From the NCBI GenBank assembly GCA_904066235.2, contig CAJFCV020000004.1:2604001-2668000 (forward strand): 64,000 nt of DNA. Reading direction: 5' to 3'. Origin of the DNA: Bursaphelenchus xylophilus. Taxonomy: Eukaryota; Nematoda; Chromadorea; Rhabditida; Aphelenchoididae. Positions 34,860-45,056 of the stretch are shown here, piece after piece; the stretch's first letter is position 1; the number at the start of each line of letters is the position of its first letter. The position numbers and the translations under genes are program-made. The notes under the pieces were generated by a model. That model did not search any database, was not told the origin of the DNA, and worked only from the letters and a program-made list of their open reading frames with translations.

Positions 34860-35100
34860 CAGTGACGGGCCTGATCCAGTGGCAAAAAACGTTTTGCATC
34901 CGGGAAGTATCAAAAAATGCGGCAAAATACCTCCCTCTCTAAGTGAAAAAACTCCGTTTTGAAGAGCGCGCCCTTTCCCTCACAAAGAGCACTTTTGAAA
35001 TCGGAGTATTTTCACTTGGAGAGGGAGGTATTTTGCTTCATTTTTAGATACCGGATGCAAAATGGTACGTTTTTTTGCCACTGGATCAGGTCCGCCACTG
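34860..35100. mobile_element. Family B MITE
   Basis: 241 bp with ends CAGTGACGGGCCTGATCCAG and the complement of CAGTGGCGGACCTGATCC, flanked by TA on both sides. Close to the family consensus. Confidence 0.88.
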
Positions 35101-35204
35101 TAAAAAGTTTGCAAAAATGGATAAAAATCGAAAAAGCAACACCTCGGACACAAGTTAACCGACTTTTTCTCCGCAAACGTACATGTCTTTGCCGAAGATC
35201 GATA

Positions 35205-35540
35205 AAACAACTTAAAACACGATTTTTGAGTCACTGCGTCAGCCAGTAGTGGGGCAGTTATGGTCGATTTTTATCGACCGGATTACAGTATGACCATGTT
35301 ACAGTAATCTGACGGTAAAAAGGCTACGATTTTCAGATTGCTGGGTGTCAAAACCCCTGTATGCCAGGTTTGATTTCTGTGTTCGGATCACATCGGCCTC
35401 CAGAGGCTAATTGGGCAAAAATATTTTTAGCTTTTCTTCCACAAGTGCTACCGACTATTTTAAGCCAAAAATCTCAAAATCGATTTTTTCCTAAGACCAC
35501 CGCTGGTGCCCTGACTCAAAAATCGTGTTTTAAACTGAGG
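35205..35540. mobile_element. Foldback element related to the ends of the 41.4-44.0 kb palindrome
   Basis: Inverted ends AAAACACGATTTTTGAGTCA bracket about 335 bp. The right subterminal block TCGATTTTTTCCTAAG and the GAGTCA(C/G)TGCGTCAGCC block also occur at both ends of the large palindrome, so they share an origin. Confidence 0.65.
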
Positions 35541-35614
35541 AGACCTTGTAAAGTGTCACTTCGCTCGAACATTCCCCAAAAAAGTCGGGCGCAAAAATCT
35601 CACGGCGGAAAAAC

Positions 35615-36090
35615 GCGTGCCTTTAGACAAAAGAAGGTCCAACTTGACTTCGCTTCGTTATTATGACGACCAAACAATTGTAGGCGAAGACCTGCAAAAA
35701 CAGACCCGCGGAATGGCGGATGCTATTAGAAAATTGAAGAAGACGATTTCCGAGAGTGGATAAAACCGCCCTCTCCGATGACAGTACAATTTACAAGCGC
35801 CCAAACGCATCGGGAAAGGGGAAGAGTCCAATTTATCTTGTCCATGAATAAGCGCCAAGGCATGATCCCCATAAATCCGGATGAATTAAAGCCAGAAGTC
35901 CTCTCCCATATTTCAACGGGAGCATATGCCATCGATATAGCAAAAAAGCAGTGGAAATCGAATAAGACCGAGAAATCCGACGTTTCCGGCTTGAGGGCCT
36001 CCAGACTTGTCGTATTACTTTTACTAATTTGGCTTTTGTTTGCAAGATTATCAAGCAAGACCCGGCAGAGAGATGCAACCAATAATCCGA
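35615..36090 (+). pseudogene. Possible decayed coding sequence for a tail-anchored protein
   Basis: Two plus-strand frames look coding-like but are out of register. In one, bases 35623-35763 encode DLQKQTRGMADAIRKLKKTI, a heptad-like amphipathic helix, and then stop. In another, starting after an ACTATTAG-like acceptor near 35730, the frame encodes EEDDFREWIKPPSPM and continues to LRASRLVVLLLLIWLLF, a membrane segment near the C-terminus, stopping at 36147. A coiled coil followed by a tail anchor recalls SNARE proteins, but I recognise no family and no intact gene model works. Repeat-rich surroundings fit a decayed copy. Chance open frames remain quite possible. Confidence 0.22.
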
Positions 36091-36147
36091 GGACAGTCTT
36101 TTTTTTCGAGTCCAGAAAGGGATTTCATCAGGAATTGAGAGGTTTTT

Positions 36148-36664
36148 GATATTATTTTAGAGAGATGTTAGACGTGAGAAAGGATAATATAAATTGAATG
36201 GGGAAATTTAGAAAATCATATCAATCTTGAGTGCACTATGTAGTAGAAGCCCTTAGTGATGATTTGGTGAGTTATTTTGCAATTTCTATGCCTTGCAACA
36301 GAATGCCAGAGAATTTTTGAAAAAGTGGGAAATTTGAAATTTCGCAAAACTAAAAGGCGAAATAAGGTGGTTGCTTTGTGAAAAAATGTAAAACGACTAT
36401 AGCTTCTCCCTTATGTAGAAAAAAAACAAAAAAATATGCCTTGAAGGAAAAATCAGAACGTTTTTAACGAAAAGTCATCACTTCACCAAAACTTCACTTT
36501 TCAAAAGCCCCAAGGCATTGAATGCATCTAAGCTAGATCATAAATTAAAATACAAACTCTAATTGGCCCTAAGAACAAAAGACCCGCCAATATTACATCG
36601 ATTATCCTGTTTATTTACAATGATTTATCGATTGCCCAGAGCAATCGAGCAAAATCTTGCATGT
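36148..36664. other. No gene seen
   Basis: AT-rich intergenic DNA. Confidence 0.3.
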
Positions 36665-36916
36665 CCCTTAGGATCGACGACAATTCGGGCCGTCACAAAA
36701 TCGATCGATACGGGGCGCAGCGCATGTGGATCCCCAAAAAAAGGTTGTAGGAAGTGCCTACGAGGCCTGGTAAAGCCGTTGTATGGTCGGCGGACGCTCG
36801 GCGAAGCCTCGGCAGAGACTTGGCAAAGGCTTGAAATTTTCCCACTTTTTCAAATTTTAGCTACATACTAACGTTAGCTTTCTTTATCCTGAGTTATTGA
36901 AAGGTATAAAAGGCCA
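36665..36916. mobile_element. Family D fragment with terminus
   Basis: Begins GATCGACGACAATTCGGGCC and continues through GATCGATACGGGGCGCAG, GGAAGTGCCTACGAGGCC and TTATTGAAAGGTATAAAAGG, then breaks off. Confidence 0.6.
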
Positions 36917-37304
36917 AAAGCGATCTTACCTTGAACAGACAGACAAAAAATATATATATAACTTCCTCAAAAAATTAAAAATTAAGCCCTCAATCGGCCA
37001 AGTCGTGACGTTTGTTTTGTTACTGTTCCGATAATCCCAATAACTTTTTTGCGGCCGTAAACAGCGAATTTATCCCATAAAATCCGCCATAGAGCAGTTG
37101 TTTTTCGTATTTTGACTAATTAAAAATTACATACAAATCATTTGTTTCCCCCGCCCGCTTATTAATTATGGATCCTAAGCCCTGTGCGGAAATAAAAAGT
37201 GAAATTTATTTTGTAATAAAGAGGCGAAACATTAGAAAATGCGGAAAAATATGGACATATTTTGGTGGATGACTATTTACCCGCAATGATACGGATTTGT
37301 TAAA
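36917..37304. other. No gene seen
   Basis: Contains a TATATATATA run near 36950. Nothing else supported. Confidence 0.3.
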
Positions 37305-38138
37305 TAAGGGAAGTACGCCAAGTGCGATGCTCATTTTGTTGAAACTTGGCACAAATTTAGAACATTTTTTTCTAACAAGGAAAGTACTTCTATGGGGTAT
37401 GGAGTTACAGGTCGAATCATATATCAAAAAATTCGCAAAATTTTTCTGATTCAGAATATTTAAAAATTAGCTGCCTAATTTTGGTTTGTAAGGGTGAAAA
37501 AACCCTCGGAACTTTTCTCAAAACACCGCGCAAATGCCTTTTTGACGAAGTTTTTACCAAATCATATGCTTGTTTTTGAGCTAAAGTAAACTCTGGTATC
37601 TTGACAAGCCTTAAAATATCAAATTTAATTTATACTACACCTTAATTAGTAGTTCCAATGTAAAAAAGGCAATTTTCGTGGTGTTGCGAGAAAAGTTCTG
37701 AGGATTTTTTCACCCTTACAAACCAAAATTAGGCAGCTAATTTTTGCATATTTTGAATTAGAAAAATTTCGCGAATTTTTTGATATATGAGACCTGTAAC
37801 TCCATACCCCATAGAAGTACTTTCCTCGTAAAATACATGCGAGAATCCTAACTCGCGCTTTGCAGAAACAACCGAGATATTTAGATCCAAAGTCGGCGAA
37901 AATTTGACACTTTTTGCCGAATTCCGGCACGAAATGTTTCATGCCTATTTCTATCATAGATGGTAATGTTTCAAAAAAAATCAACTTTTTCGCACGAAAC
38001 TAGCAAAGTTATAGCCAAAAAGTGTTTTTTTTCCCTGACCGCTCTCCGCGTTTAGTGTACTCTCTCGGCGGAAAAGATCGTTCAATATCATGGCGGCGCT
38101 TGCAAAGCGCGTGCTAAAACTTTCAGGAATTGATATTT
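37305..38138. mobile_element. Family A element interrupted by a family G element
   Basis: The left A portion (37305-37374) starts AAATAAGGGAAGTACGCCAA and the right portion (37829-38138) resumes at ATACATGCGAGAATCCTAAC and ends at TCAGGAATTGATATTTCGA. Removal of 37375-37828 restores a continuous A arm. Confidence 0.75.
37375..37828. mobile_element. Family G MITE nested in a family A element
   Basis: 454 bp with ends ACAAGGAAAGTACTTCTATG and the complement of CGAGGAAAGTACTTCTATGG, flanked by TA (37373-37374 and 37829-37830). The TA duplication inside a known pre-insertion sequence defines the exact boundaries of family G. Confidence 0.88.
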
Positions 38139-38345
38139 CGATTTTTTCCAAAGTTTTGTCGTGGGCCGCACCGTGCACAAAACCCGTTTTTGAGGCGTGC
38201 ATTTGATCTTTTGCACCGTGTAAGCGCAATGTCGCGGCGGCGCAAGCTTCCCTCAACGGAGTTCGCGAATTTTGGGCGCAAGAAAAGAAATTGCACAGTG
38301 CAAAATTTTTCGAAAAGGAATGCGTTGCGCAACATGGTGTATGTG
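38139..38345. repeat. Palindrome-rich repeat with GCACCGTGC motifs
   Basis: Contains GCACCGTGCACAAAACCC, TTTTGCACCGTGTAAGCGCA and AAAAGAAATTGCACAGTGCA. The last block, with its downstream TTTCGAAAA and GCGCAACATG, recurs at 52859-52918. Confidence 0.5.
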
Positions 38346-39120
38346 CGAAAAAAACCAAAAAAGTCGAGGCACTTTCGAAAAAGCGTAATAAACTTTTGTT
38401 TTCGACAAGTAGACCTGTTGATTTTGCAAAACGTAAGGCAAACTTTTTGGAGGAATCAGATATTACAAAACCCACGCAGACTTTTCAGAGCCTCAAATGA
38501 ATGCAGTCTGAACAACTCTGAGCATTTTCCCCGACAAGTTTAGTCATTATTTATTTGTACGCATGCTTGGGTGACAAAAGAGCTTGTGTCCGTTACCAAT
38601 AACAAAACCCAAACACCAATTCTCCACCCTCAATCTCCTCATTATGAGCTCATTATGACACCCAATCAAAAATGATTCATTTTATAGTCATACCCACATT
38701 ACCCGCTCCATTATGGGCTCACTAAAACAATGCGATCCCCTCCCTCTTCCTCCTCCTCTTTTTCCAAAAACATTGTCGGAAGTTTTTTACGGCGCGGGGA
38801 AATCTCGAGATTTTTTTGTGGGAAGTTCGAAAGTCACGAAAAAAGAAGACATTAGGGGGATGCCGTCGGAGATTCAAGATGGCCATAATCGGCTTTTTTC
38901 GGACCCGCCGTCCATGACGAAGACCGCAGGGAGAAAGGAAAGGGGGAAGACGAAGATTTCCGTCCACACATTTCGGTTTCCCACTGTCCGCAACATACGA
39001 ACGTACAGTGCGTGTTTTGAGGCTTCTGTTTATGTCTGGACGGGAGATCAACGGCATCGCTTTGCTCCTTTTTGATAAAATTTATGCCAAATTTCGAAGG
39101 AAACACTATTTAGTGAGCTC
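38346..39120. other. No gene supported
   Basis: A 120-codon plus-strand frame and a 111-codon minus-strand frame overlap at 38713-39075. Neither shows a domain or splice context. Confidence 0.3.
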
Positions 39121-39268
39121 GCAAAGTCGCTGGAGTGATTTCAGCGACATGGACTGTGAGAAAAACAAAATTTCTGTTTGCACCGTGCAAAGGCTTTTTT
39201 TGGGCTCTCGCTCGCACTCTGACTTTTTCTGCATAGTACAAACGCCAAAAATCACGTTAGCGACTTTA
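39121..39268. mobile_element. Family I MITE
   Basis: From CAAAGTCGCTGGAGTGATTT to the complement of AAAGTCGCTAACGTGATTTT. A family B element is inserted directly at its right end. Confidence 0.72.
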
Positions 39269-39269
39269 C

Positions 39270-39528
39270 AGTGGCGGACCCGATCCAACGGCAAAAAACG
39301 TACCATTTTGCATCCGGGAAGTTTCAAAAAATGTAGCAAAATACCTCCCTCTCCAAGTGAAAAAAAACTACGATTTCAAAAGCGCACCCGCTCTTTTTGT
39401 GAGGGAAAGGGCGCGCCGTTCAAAACGGAGTCTTTTTTAGTAGGAGAGGGAGGTATTTTGCTATATTTTTTGACACTTTCTGGATGCAAAATGGTACGTT
39501 TTATACCACTGGATCAGGTCCGTCACTG
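39270..39528. mobile_element. Family B MITE
   Basis: 259 bp, ends CAGTGGCGGACCCGATCC and the complement of CAGTGACGGACCTGATCC, with TA on both sides. A 30-bp family G end (CCATACCCCATAGAAGTG) follows directly. Confidence 0.85.
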
Positions 39529-39560
39529 TAGCTCCATACCCCATAGAAGTGTTTTCCTTG

Positions 39561-40689
39561 TAAAACATAATATTTTTGAAGGATGAGGAAGTGGGAGTGG
39601 CCGAGATATTTCTTCATCCAGCCAGCTCTCCTCCTTTTCCATGATCTCTCGTGTGCAAAGATCGCAAAAAGTTTCATCTACGCCTGCAAAGTGCAAGCAA
39701 AAATTTTTAGCAAATAATAAAGGGCGTTCACAAAAAAAATTGTGAAAACTTTGACAGACTTCTAACACAACTACAAAGAACCTCCAACAGATTCATTGTT
39801 TTGCCCTTTCACATTTCCCAGCCACTTAAATCCAGTGTTTAAGAAGTCCACCCACAAACTAAAACACGATAAAGTTCAATCACACTCCTATAGTGATAAT
39901 CTGGAGCCCGTAAAGTGGTCTAAAACATCCTCATTTTCCTCCCTCGACTCGAAATTATAAATTACCACTTTTCATTCAGAAAGAAGGAGTGAACCGGGCA
40001 AATCCGCAGAAAAATATTCAAAAAAAGTAATACCCAGTTAATCGGGTGGATAATCAGCTCAAATTCTAGCGTCCTCCTCGTACCTTCAGAAGGATTTTTC
40101 TGGGAATCTTATGTAACGTCTTATTTTTGCAATTTTCCCTCAAAAAACCAAATTTTTGGCGTTGAATTTGGTTTTATCAAGTTTTAGTTGTTTATTTAGA
40201 AGAATGAGTTGAAGTTAGACTAAATTGAAACAAAACAGAATAAATTTTTATCCGTTAAATCCCGAAAATCCCCTAATCTATCCACTCCACTCTGAACTAT
40301 CCCCACTTCCAAAATTGAGATAAAAAACTGAAAATTTCAGACCAATTCATTCCCAATTTAGAGCTTATATGGACTTGGACTCAATTTACATGTACTTATA
40401 GTAAAACGGAAGAACTCCCGGTTGTAATAAACGTATTGCTGATGTAAAGTCATAACACGAAAGTTGGTTGGGTATAAATTTGAAGGAGAAACAAGAATTG
40501 TTATTGAGAGAACGTCGAATTTGAGTATAATATCCGCCAAAGATAGAGGTGGAAGTACAAAATAAAAGGAGGGAAAGTTGGATAGTCTAAATTTACAGAG
40601 AACGTACTCAAAAGGAGGGTGTCGCGACACTTTTGGGCAACCAGTTTGCGGCATTTATCGATCAGAATTACGATTTTTGTGCCGTAATC
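39561..40689. other. No gene seen
   Basis: About 1.1 kb of AT-rich DNA. A decayed family A/K-like block (GCCTGCAAAGTGCAAGC) lies near 39681. Confidence 0.3.
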
Positions 40690-40981
40690 TACAGTGGGGG
40701 ATTACGGTTTATTGAAGGGCGTGCCCTTCCTTCACAAAAATAACGCGCTTTTGAAGTCAACCCTTTGGCATTTGAGACTGATACAGTGATTCGAACCAGT
40801 GGCAAAAAACGTACCATTTTGCATCCAGGAAGCATCAAAAAATGTGGCAAAATATTATACCTCCCTCTCGAAGTGAAAAACTCAGATTTCGAAAGCTGGA
40901 GAGGGAAGAATTTTGCCACATTTTTGATACTTCCCGGATCAAAATGGTACGTTTTTTGCCACTGGATCAGGTCCACCACTA
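40690..40981. mobile_element. Family B variant fragment followed by a family B element
   Basis: Bases 40715-40775 are the variant B interior (inverted relative to 32930). The B element 40784-40981 has ends CAGTGATTCGAACCAGTGGC and the complement of AGTGGTGGACCTGATCCAG, with a shortened loop. Confidence 0.7.
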
Positions 40982-41417
40982 TACGCAGTATGATAGAAAT
41001 TTTACGTTGTCCGGAAAGCTTTCGAAGTTATGAGAGTTTGTTTTCAAAACATGGTTTCTGAACCTTTAAAATGCCTGGTTAGCCTTATGGTACTATTCAA
41101 GCCACCTATACACCAGGAAGATTAATTTCAACTCGCGTTTTGCAGAAACATCAGAGATTTTTAGTAAAAAATTGGTAAAAGTACAGAAATTCGAAGTGAA
41201 TCAGGTTTTACGTCCCATGAAGTCTCGGTTGAGTGAAAGTTATATCAGATTAAGTCCACATTTAAAATCCGAAAGAATTGCAGAAACACAAAAAGACTGT
41301 TTGTTTTGAATAGACAAGCAAAAGCACTTTTCCGACAACCCCTTTATGACCCTGAAGACGTCACTAAGGGTCTTCTAGTTACCTTTAAAAAAGACTTTTT
41401 TTGTGTCTCTGCGACAC
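40982..41417. other. No gene seen
   Basis: Intergenic sequence up to the large palindrome. Confidence 0.3.
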
Positions 41418-41848
41418 TTTTTAAAAGACGATTTCTGAGTCAGTGCGTCAGCCGTGGACATAGGAAAAAATCGATTTTGAGTTTTTTGCATTAAAATGAC
41501 TGTTGGAAGGGGCTAAGCAAAAGCGAACAATATTTTTTCCCAAATCCTTCGTTAAGGTATATTTTTTTACAATTAACTGTTTTAGAAGTAATCGCCTCTA
41601 GCTGTGGTATCTTGCCTTACAGTGCAGTGATTTGACGGCTACTGTAGTTTTTGACCCTTGCGAACACGATGGAGTGATTATTTTTCCCGGTTTCCTACTG
41701 TAACATACCGTAATACCGTATCGACCGCTAAAAAACGGTCGTAAAATCTTTGTTTCTAAAAACCCCCAGCTGATTTTTTGATATGTTAATCAGCGTAAAA
41801 TTCTGCTCTAGACCCAATCAAAAAAAGTACAAAGAGTGGTGCGACAAA

Positions 41849-41918
41849 TTTCGTGGTGTAGTGGTTAGTGGGCGGGACTACCATTCCAGCGTCCCGGGTT
41901 CGATTCCGGCTGGGTGCA
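41849..41918 (+). other. tRNA-Gly-like sequence in the left arm (SINE-like, not a functional tRNA)
   Basis: A-box TGGTGTAGTGG at 41854-41864 and B-box GGTTCGATTCC at 41897-41907 are at normal tRNA spacing. The D-arm region resembles tRNA-Gly(UCC). The T stem lacks a base needed for full pairing, the anticodon stem does not pair, and the acceptor arm does not close, so a functional tRNA is unlikely. A pol III promoter may remain. Confidence 0.65.
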
Positions 41919-42089
41919 AATGTCAAAAAAATGCCGCAAATCAATTTTAATGTAAAAATAAGGAATGTCCAAGGAACATAAAGCAATTTTAAATAATTAT
42001 GACACCTCTGTTTTCGAGTAAATCCGGTTTAATGTAATCTTAGCGGCTGAAAACGGAAAAAATAAAAGTGCTTCAAATGGGATAAAATT

Positions 42090-42205
42090 CGGGTTACTGC
42101 CCTTTCGGGGTGGGCCCTTTCGGGGTGGGCTTTTCGGGGTCGCCCTTCCGGGGTGAGCCCTTTCGGGGTGGGGCCTTCCGGGGTGGGCCCTTTCGGGGTC
42201 AAGGC
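42090..42205. repeat. GC-rich tandem units in the left arm
   Basis: About seven imperfect units of 15-18 bp built on GGGCCCTTTCGGGGT with CCTTCCGGGGT variants. The inverted counterpart is at 42675-42785 in the right arm. The units themselves contain the near-palindrome CCCTTTCGGGG. Confidence 0.8.
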
Positions 42206-42790
42206 AAATACTGGGGTTTCCGGGTCCCGGAGCATAAATAATTTTATTTTTTTAAACTACTGATTAATTTTATGACGTAATCATGTAAAATTTTTGAAAA
42301 AAATGATAAAACAAACGCCGAGATTGAAAATGTTAAAAATGACATTTGATAAAAGTTTCCTTGTATGCATATTAAAAAGTTAAATTCTTTGAACGCCAGA
42401 TTCGGCGCAATGCAATCAAGAATTTCTGCAATAAAAACATTGTCTCTTTAATTTTGAAAAAATCTCAAAAAATGAACGTGATTTTCGAATTCAGCGCCGT
42501 TGACACACCCCACGAGTCGGTTGTTTCCAACTTTTATCAAATGTCATTTTTAACATTTTCAATCTCGGTGTTTGTTCTATCATTTTTTCAAAGATTTTAC
42601 AAGATTACGTCATAAATCAGTAGTTTCAAAAAAATAAAATTATTTATGCTCCGGGACCCGGAAACCCCTGTATTTGCCTTGACCCCGAAAGGGCCCACCC
42701 CGGAAGGCCCGACCCCGAAAGGGCTCACCCCGGAAGGGCGACCCCGAAAAGCCCACCCCGAAAGGGCCCACCCCGAAAGGGCCTGCTTCC

Positions 42791-43290
42791 ATAAAATTCA
42801 TAGATATGGTTCTACAGGTTATTATAAGAAACTTTTCCGTTAGTCTTTTTTTGTAGCTTACAGTATAAAGGATTACTGTAACATGCAACTTATTACAAAA
42901 AATTCGATTTTCCCTTCGATGTTCTTGAAAAAAGGTCGGGATTTTTTGTTAGACCGCTCTGCCACCAAAAAAAGTCGCCTTTCGTTACCCGAAACAAAAT
43001 TCCAAATTATTTCGAGTATGTTCTGATGTCATCGTTGATCGCTAATACGGTGTAAGATTATTCAGGTATACCAAATCATACTGCCATAAAAAATATTTTT
43101 TCTCACAGATAAGCTTCTTGGTAATAATTCTGCACATTATGACTTTACTTCCAGCTCTTTTTCGCCATGTAGAACGCAAAATACGAAATTCTGCATTATG
43201 CTACAGTAATCCGTTATACTGTAAGTTACAAAAAAAGACTAACGGAAAAATTTCTTATAATAACCTGTAGAACCATATCTATGAATTTTA
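42791..43290. mobile_element. Nested foldback element in the right arm
   Basis: 500 bp bounded by inverted repeats of about 85 bp starting ATAAAATTCATAGATATGGT and CTACAGGTTATTATAAGAAA. It interrupts sequence that is continuous in the left arm (AATTTTATCCCATTTGAAGC), so it inserted after the palindrome formed. About ten bases left of it differ from the left arm. Confidence 0.8.
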
Positions 43291-43454
43291 TCCCATTTGA
43301 AGCACTTTTATTTTTTCCGTTTTCAGCCGCTAAGATTACATTAAACCGGATTTACTCGAAAACAGAGGTGTCATAATTATTTAAAATTGCTTTATGTTCC
43401 TTGGACATTCCTTATTTTTACATTAAAATTGATTTGCGGCATTTTTTTGACATT

Positions 43455-43524
43455 TGCACCCAGCCGGGATCGAACCCGGGACGCTGGAATGGTAGTCCCG
43501 CCCACTAACCACTACACCACGAAA
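43455..43524 (-). other. tRNA-Gly-like sequence in the right arm
   Basis: Inverted copy of the left-arm sequence, differing by one base in the B-box (GGTTCGATCCC). The same structural defects apply. Confidence 0.65.
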
Positions 43525-43975
43525 TTTGTCGCACCACTCTTTGCACTTTTTTTGATTGGGTCTAGAGCAGAATTTTACGCTGATTAACATATCAAAAAAT
43601 CAGCTGGGGGTTTTTAGAAACAAAGATTTTACGACCGTTTTTTAGCGGTCGATACGGTATTACGGTATGTTACAGTAGGAAACCGGGAAAAATAATCACT
43701 CCATCGTGTTCGCAAGGGTCAAAAACTACAGTAGCCGTCAAATCACTGCACTGTAAGGCAAGATACCACAGCTAGAGGCGATTACTTCTAAAACAGTTAA
43801 TTGTAAAAAAATATACCTTAACGAAGGATTTGGGAAAAAATATTGTTCGCTTTTGCTTAGCCCCTTCCAACAGTCATTTTAATGCAAAAAACTCAAAATC
43901 GATTTTTTCCTATGTCCACGGCTAACTGGCGGCTGATTCACTGACTCAGAAATCGTCTTTTAAAAACAAGCCCAC

Positions 43976-44478
43976 TTTGATCGCTTCAACAAGCTTCCAA
44001 TTCTTGGCTCATGACTGTTTTTGGAACCCTATATATAACAGAACAATATGTTCCTCTCCCCTTCCCTTCTACAATAACCCAAAAAAACCCTTCACGTTTC
44101 TTTCTTGGCTCCAATCCAAGACCAATCTGCATTTCCTTCCCCCGTTTTACGCGGCCACCACGTTTTTCTCATCTTCCGGCCCAAATTGAATCAAACTTTT
44201 TTTGATGTAGTGGACATAAACGGAAATAAACCTTATTAGCCCTTGACCGAAACCTAATTCCCCTCGCTTCCCCCCGCGATTCAATCAAATGACCCCCAAA
44301 CGTTTAGGGCCGCAAAAAAATGGTCAATCTCAAATGGTTTGGGATGAGTAGGCCGATTAAGGGGGTTTGTCGGAGAGCCCGGAGTTTGACGTAATTGAGT
44401 TAGAGGGTTTTTTATTCCGAGAAGAGTAGCCGGTGCCATAAAAATTCAAGCTTGCGCATTACACGGCGGCTGAGACTT
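43976..44478. other. No gene seen
   Basis: Intergenic sequence with short CT-rich stretches. Nothing supported. Confidence 0.3.
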
Positions 44479-45056
44479 GTCTAGGTGAGGGTGTTGGCTG
44501 GAAAAGAATTAGAAGGGCGAATTGAAGGTGTAGTTTTGGAAAATGATGTGGATAGTATCTATAATATGTCTGTATATTAAAGTTGGGAAGTACAACCCTC
44601 CTATCTTTTCCAAATTTGACGTGAATCTTTTGTTCAGGATACGAACCAGTTGGTGAAAATTGTAGCTCGCGCTTTGCAGGCGTAGCTGAAATATTCAACA
44701 GGTTTTTGCAAACAAGAGAGTATGAAAAATGAGGGAGAGACCAGGGAAGAAACACTTTTCTGCCATATCCAAACCAATTTTGGACGGTTTTCCCTTCTCC
44801 GCTCTCCTCATTTTCCATATTCTCCTGTTTGCAAAAACCTGTTGAATATCTCAGCTGCGTCTGCAAAGCGCGAGCTGCAATTTTCAACAATTGGTTCATA
44901 GCCTGAACAAAAGATTCACGCCAAATTTGAAAAAGATAGGAGGATTATACTTCCCAACTTTAATACACAGACATATTATACTTACACATCATTTTCAAAA
45001 ACTACAACTTCTATTCACCCTTCTAATCCCTTCCCAACCAACACCCTCACCTAGAC
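44479..45056. mobile_element. Foldback element K, distant relative of family A
   Basis: About 578 bp with arms GTCTAGGTGAGGGTGTTGG and its complement, pairing through AAGTTGGGAAGTA, TCAACAGGTTTTTGCAAAC and GCTCGCGCTTTGCAG. The last block and the nearby GAGAGTATG phrase are shared with family A. A 146-codon frame through the arm is a by-product. Confidence 0.8.

Larger units (their letters stand above)
41418..43975. mobile_element. Large foldback (palindromic) element, about 2.5 kb
   Basis: The left arm (41418 to about 42352) is repeated almost exactly, inverted, in the right arm (about 42523 to 43975). Matching landmarks, outside in, are AAAAGACGATTTCTGAGTCA, AAATCCTTCGTTAAGG, CGGTATGTTACAGTAGG, a tRNA-like segment, a TAAACCGGATTTACTCG block, GC-rich 17-18 bp tandem units, and ATGACATTTGATAAAAGTT. 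A unique loop of about 170 bp separates the arms. The right arm additionally carries a nested 500-bp palindrome and about 15 extra bases near its outer end. No transposase frame exists. It resembles foldback transposons in structure; family membership is unknown. Confidence 0.9.

Noticed and set aside
37981..38475. 164-codon ORF
   Set aside because: Chimera of a family A arm and the GCACCGTGC repeat.
39008..39586. 192-codon ORF, the second longest frame in the window
   Set aside because: It reads through parts of family I, B and G elements, so it is a by-product of repeats.
41849..41918. Functional tRNA-Gly gene
   Set aside because: Promoter boxes fit, but the T stem lacks a base, the anticodon stem does not pair and the acceptor arm does not close. 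It lies in a duplicated palindrome.
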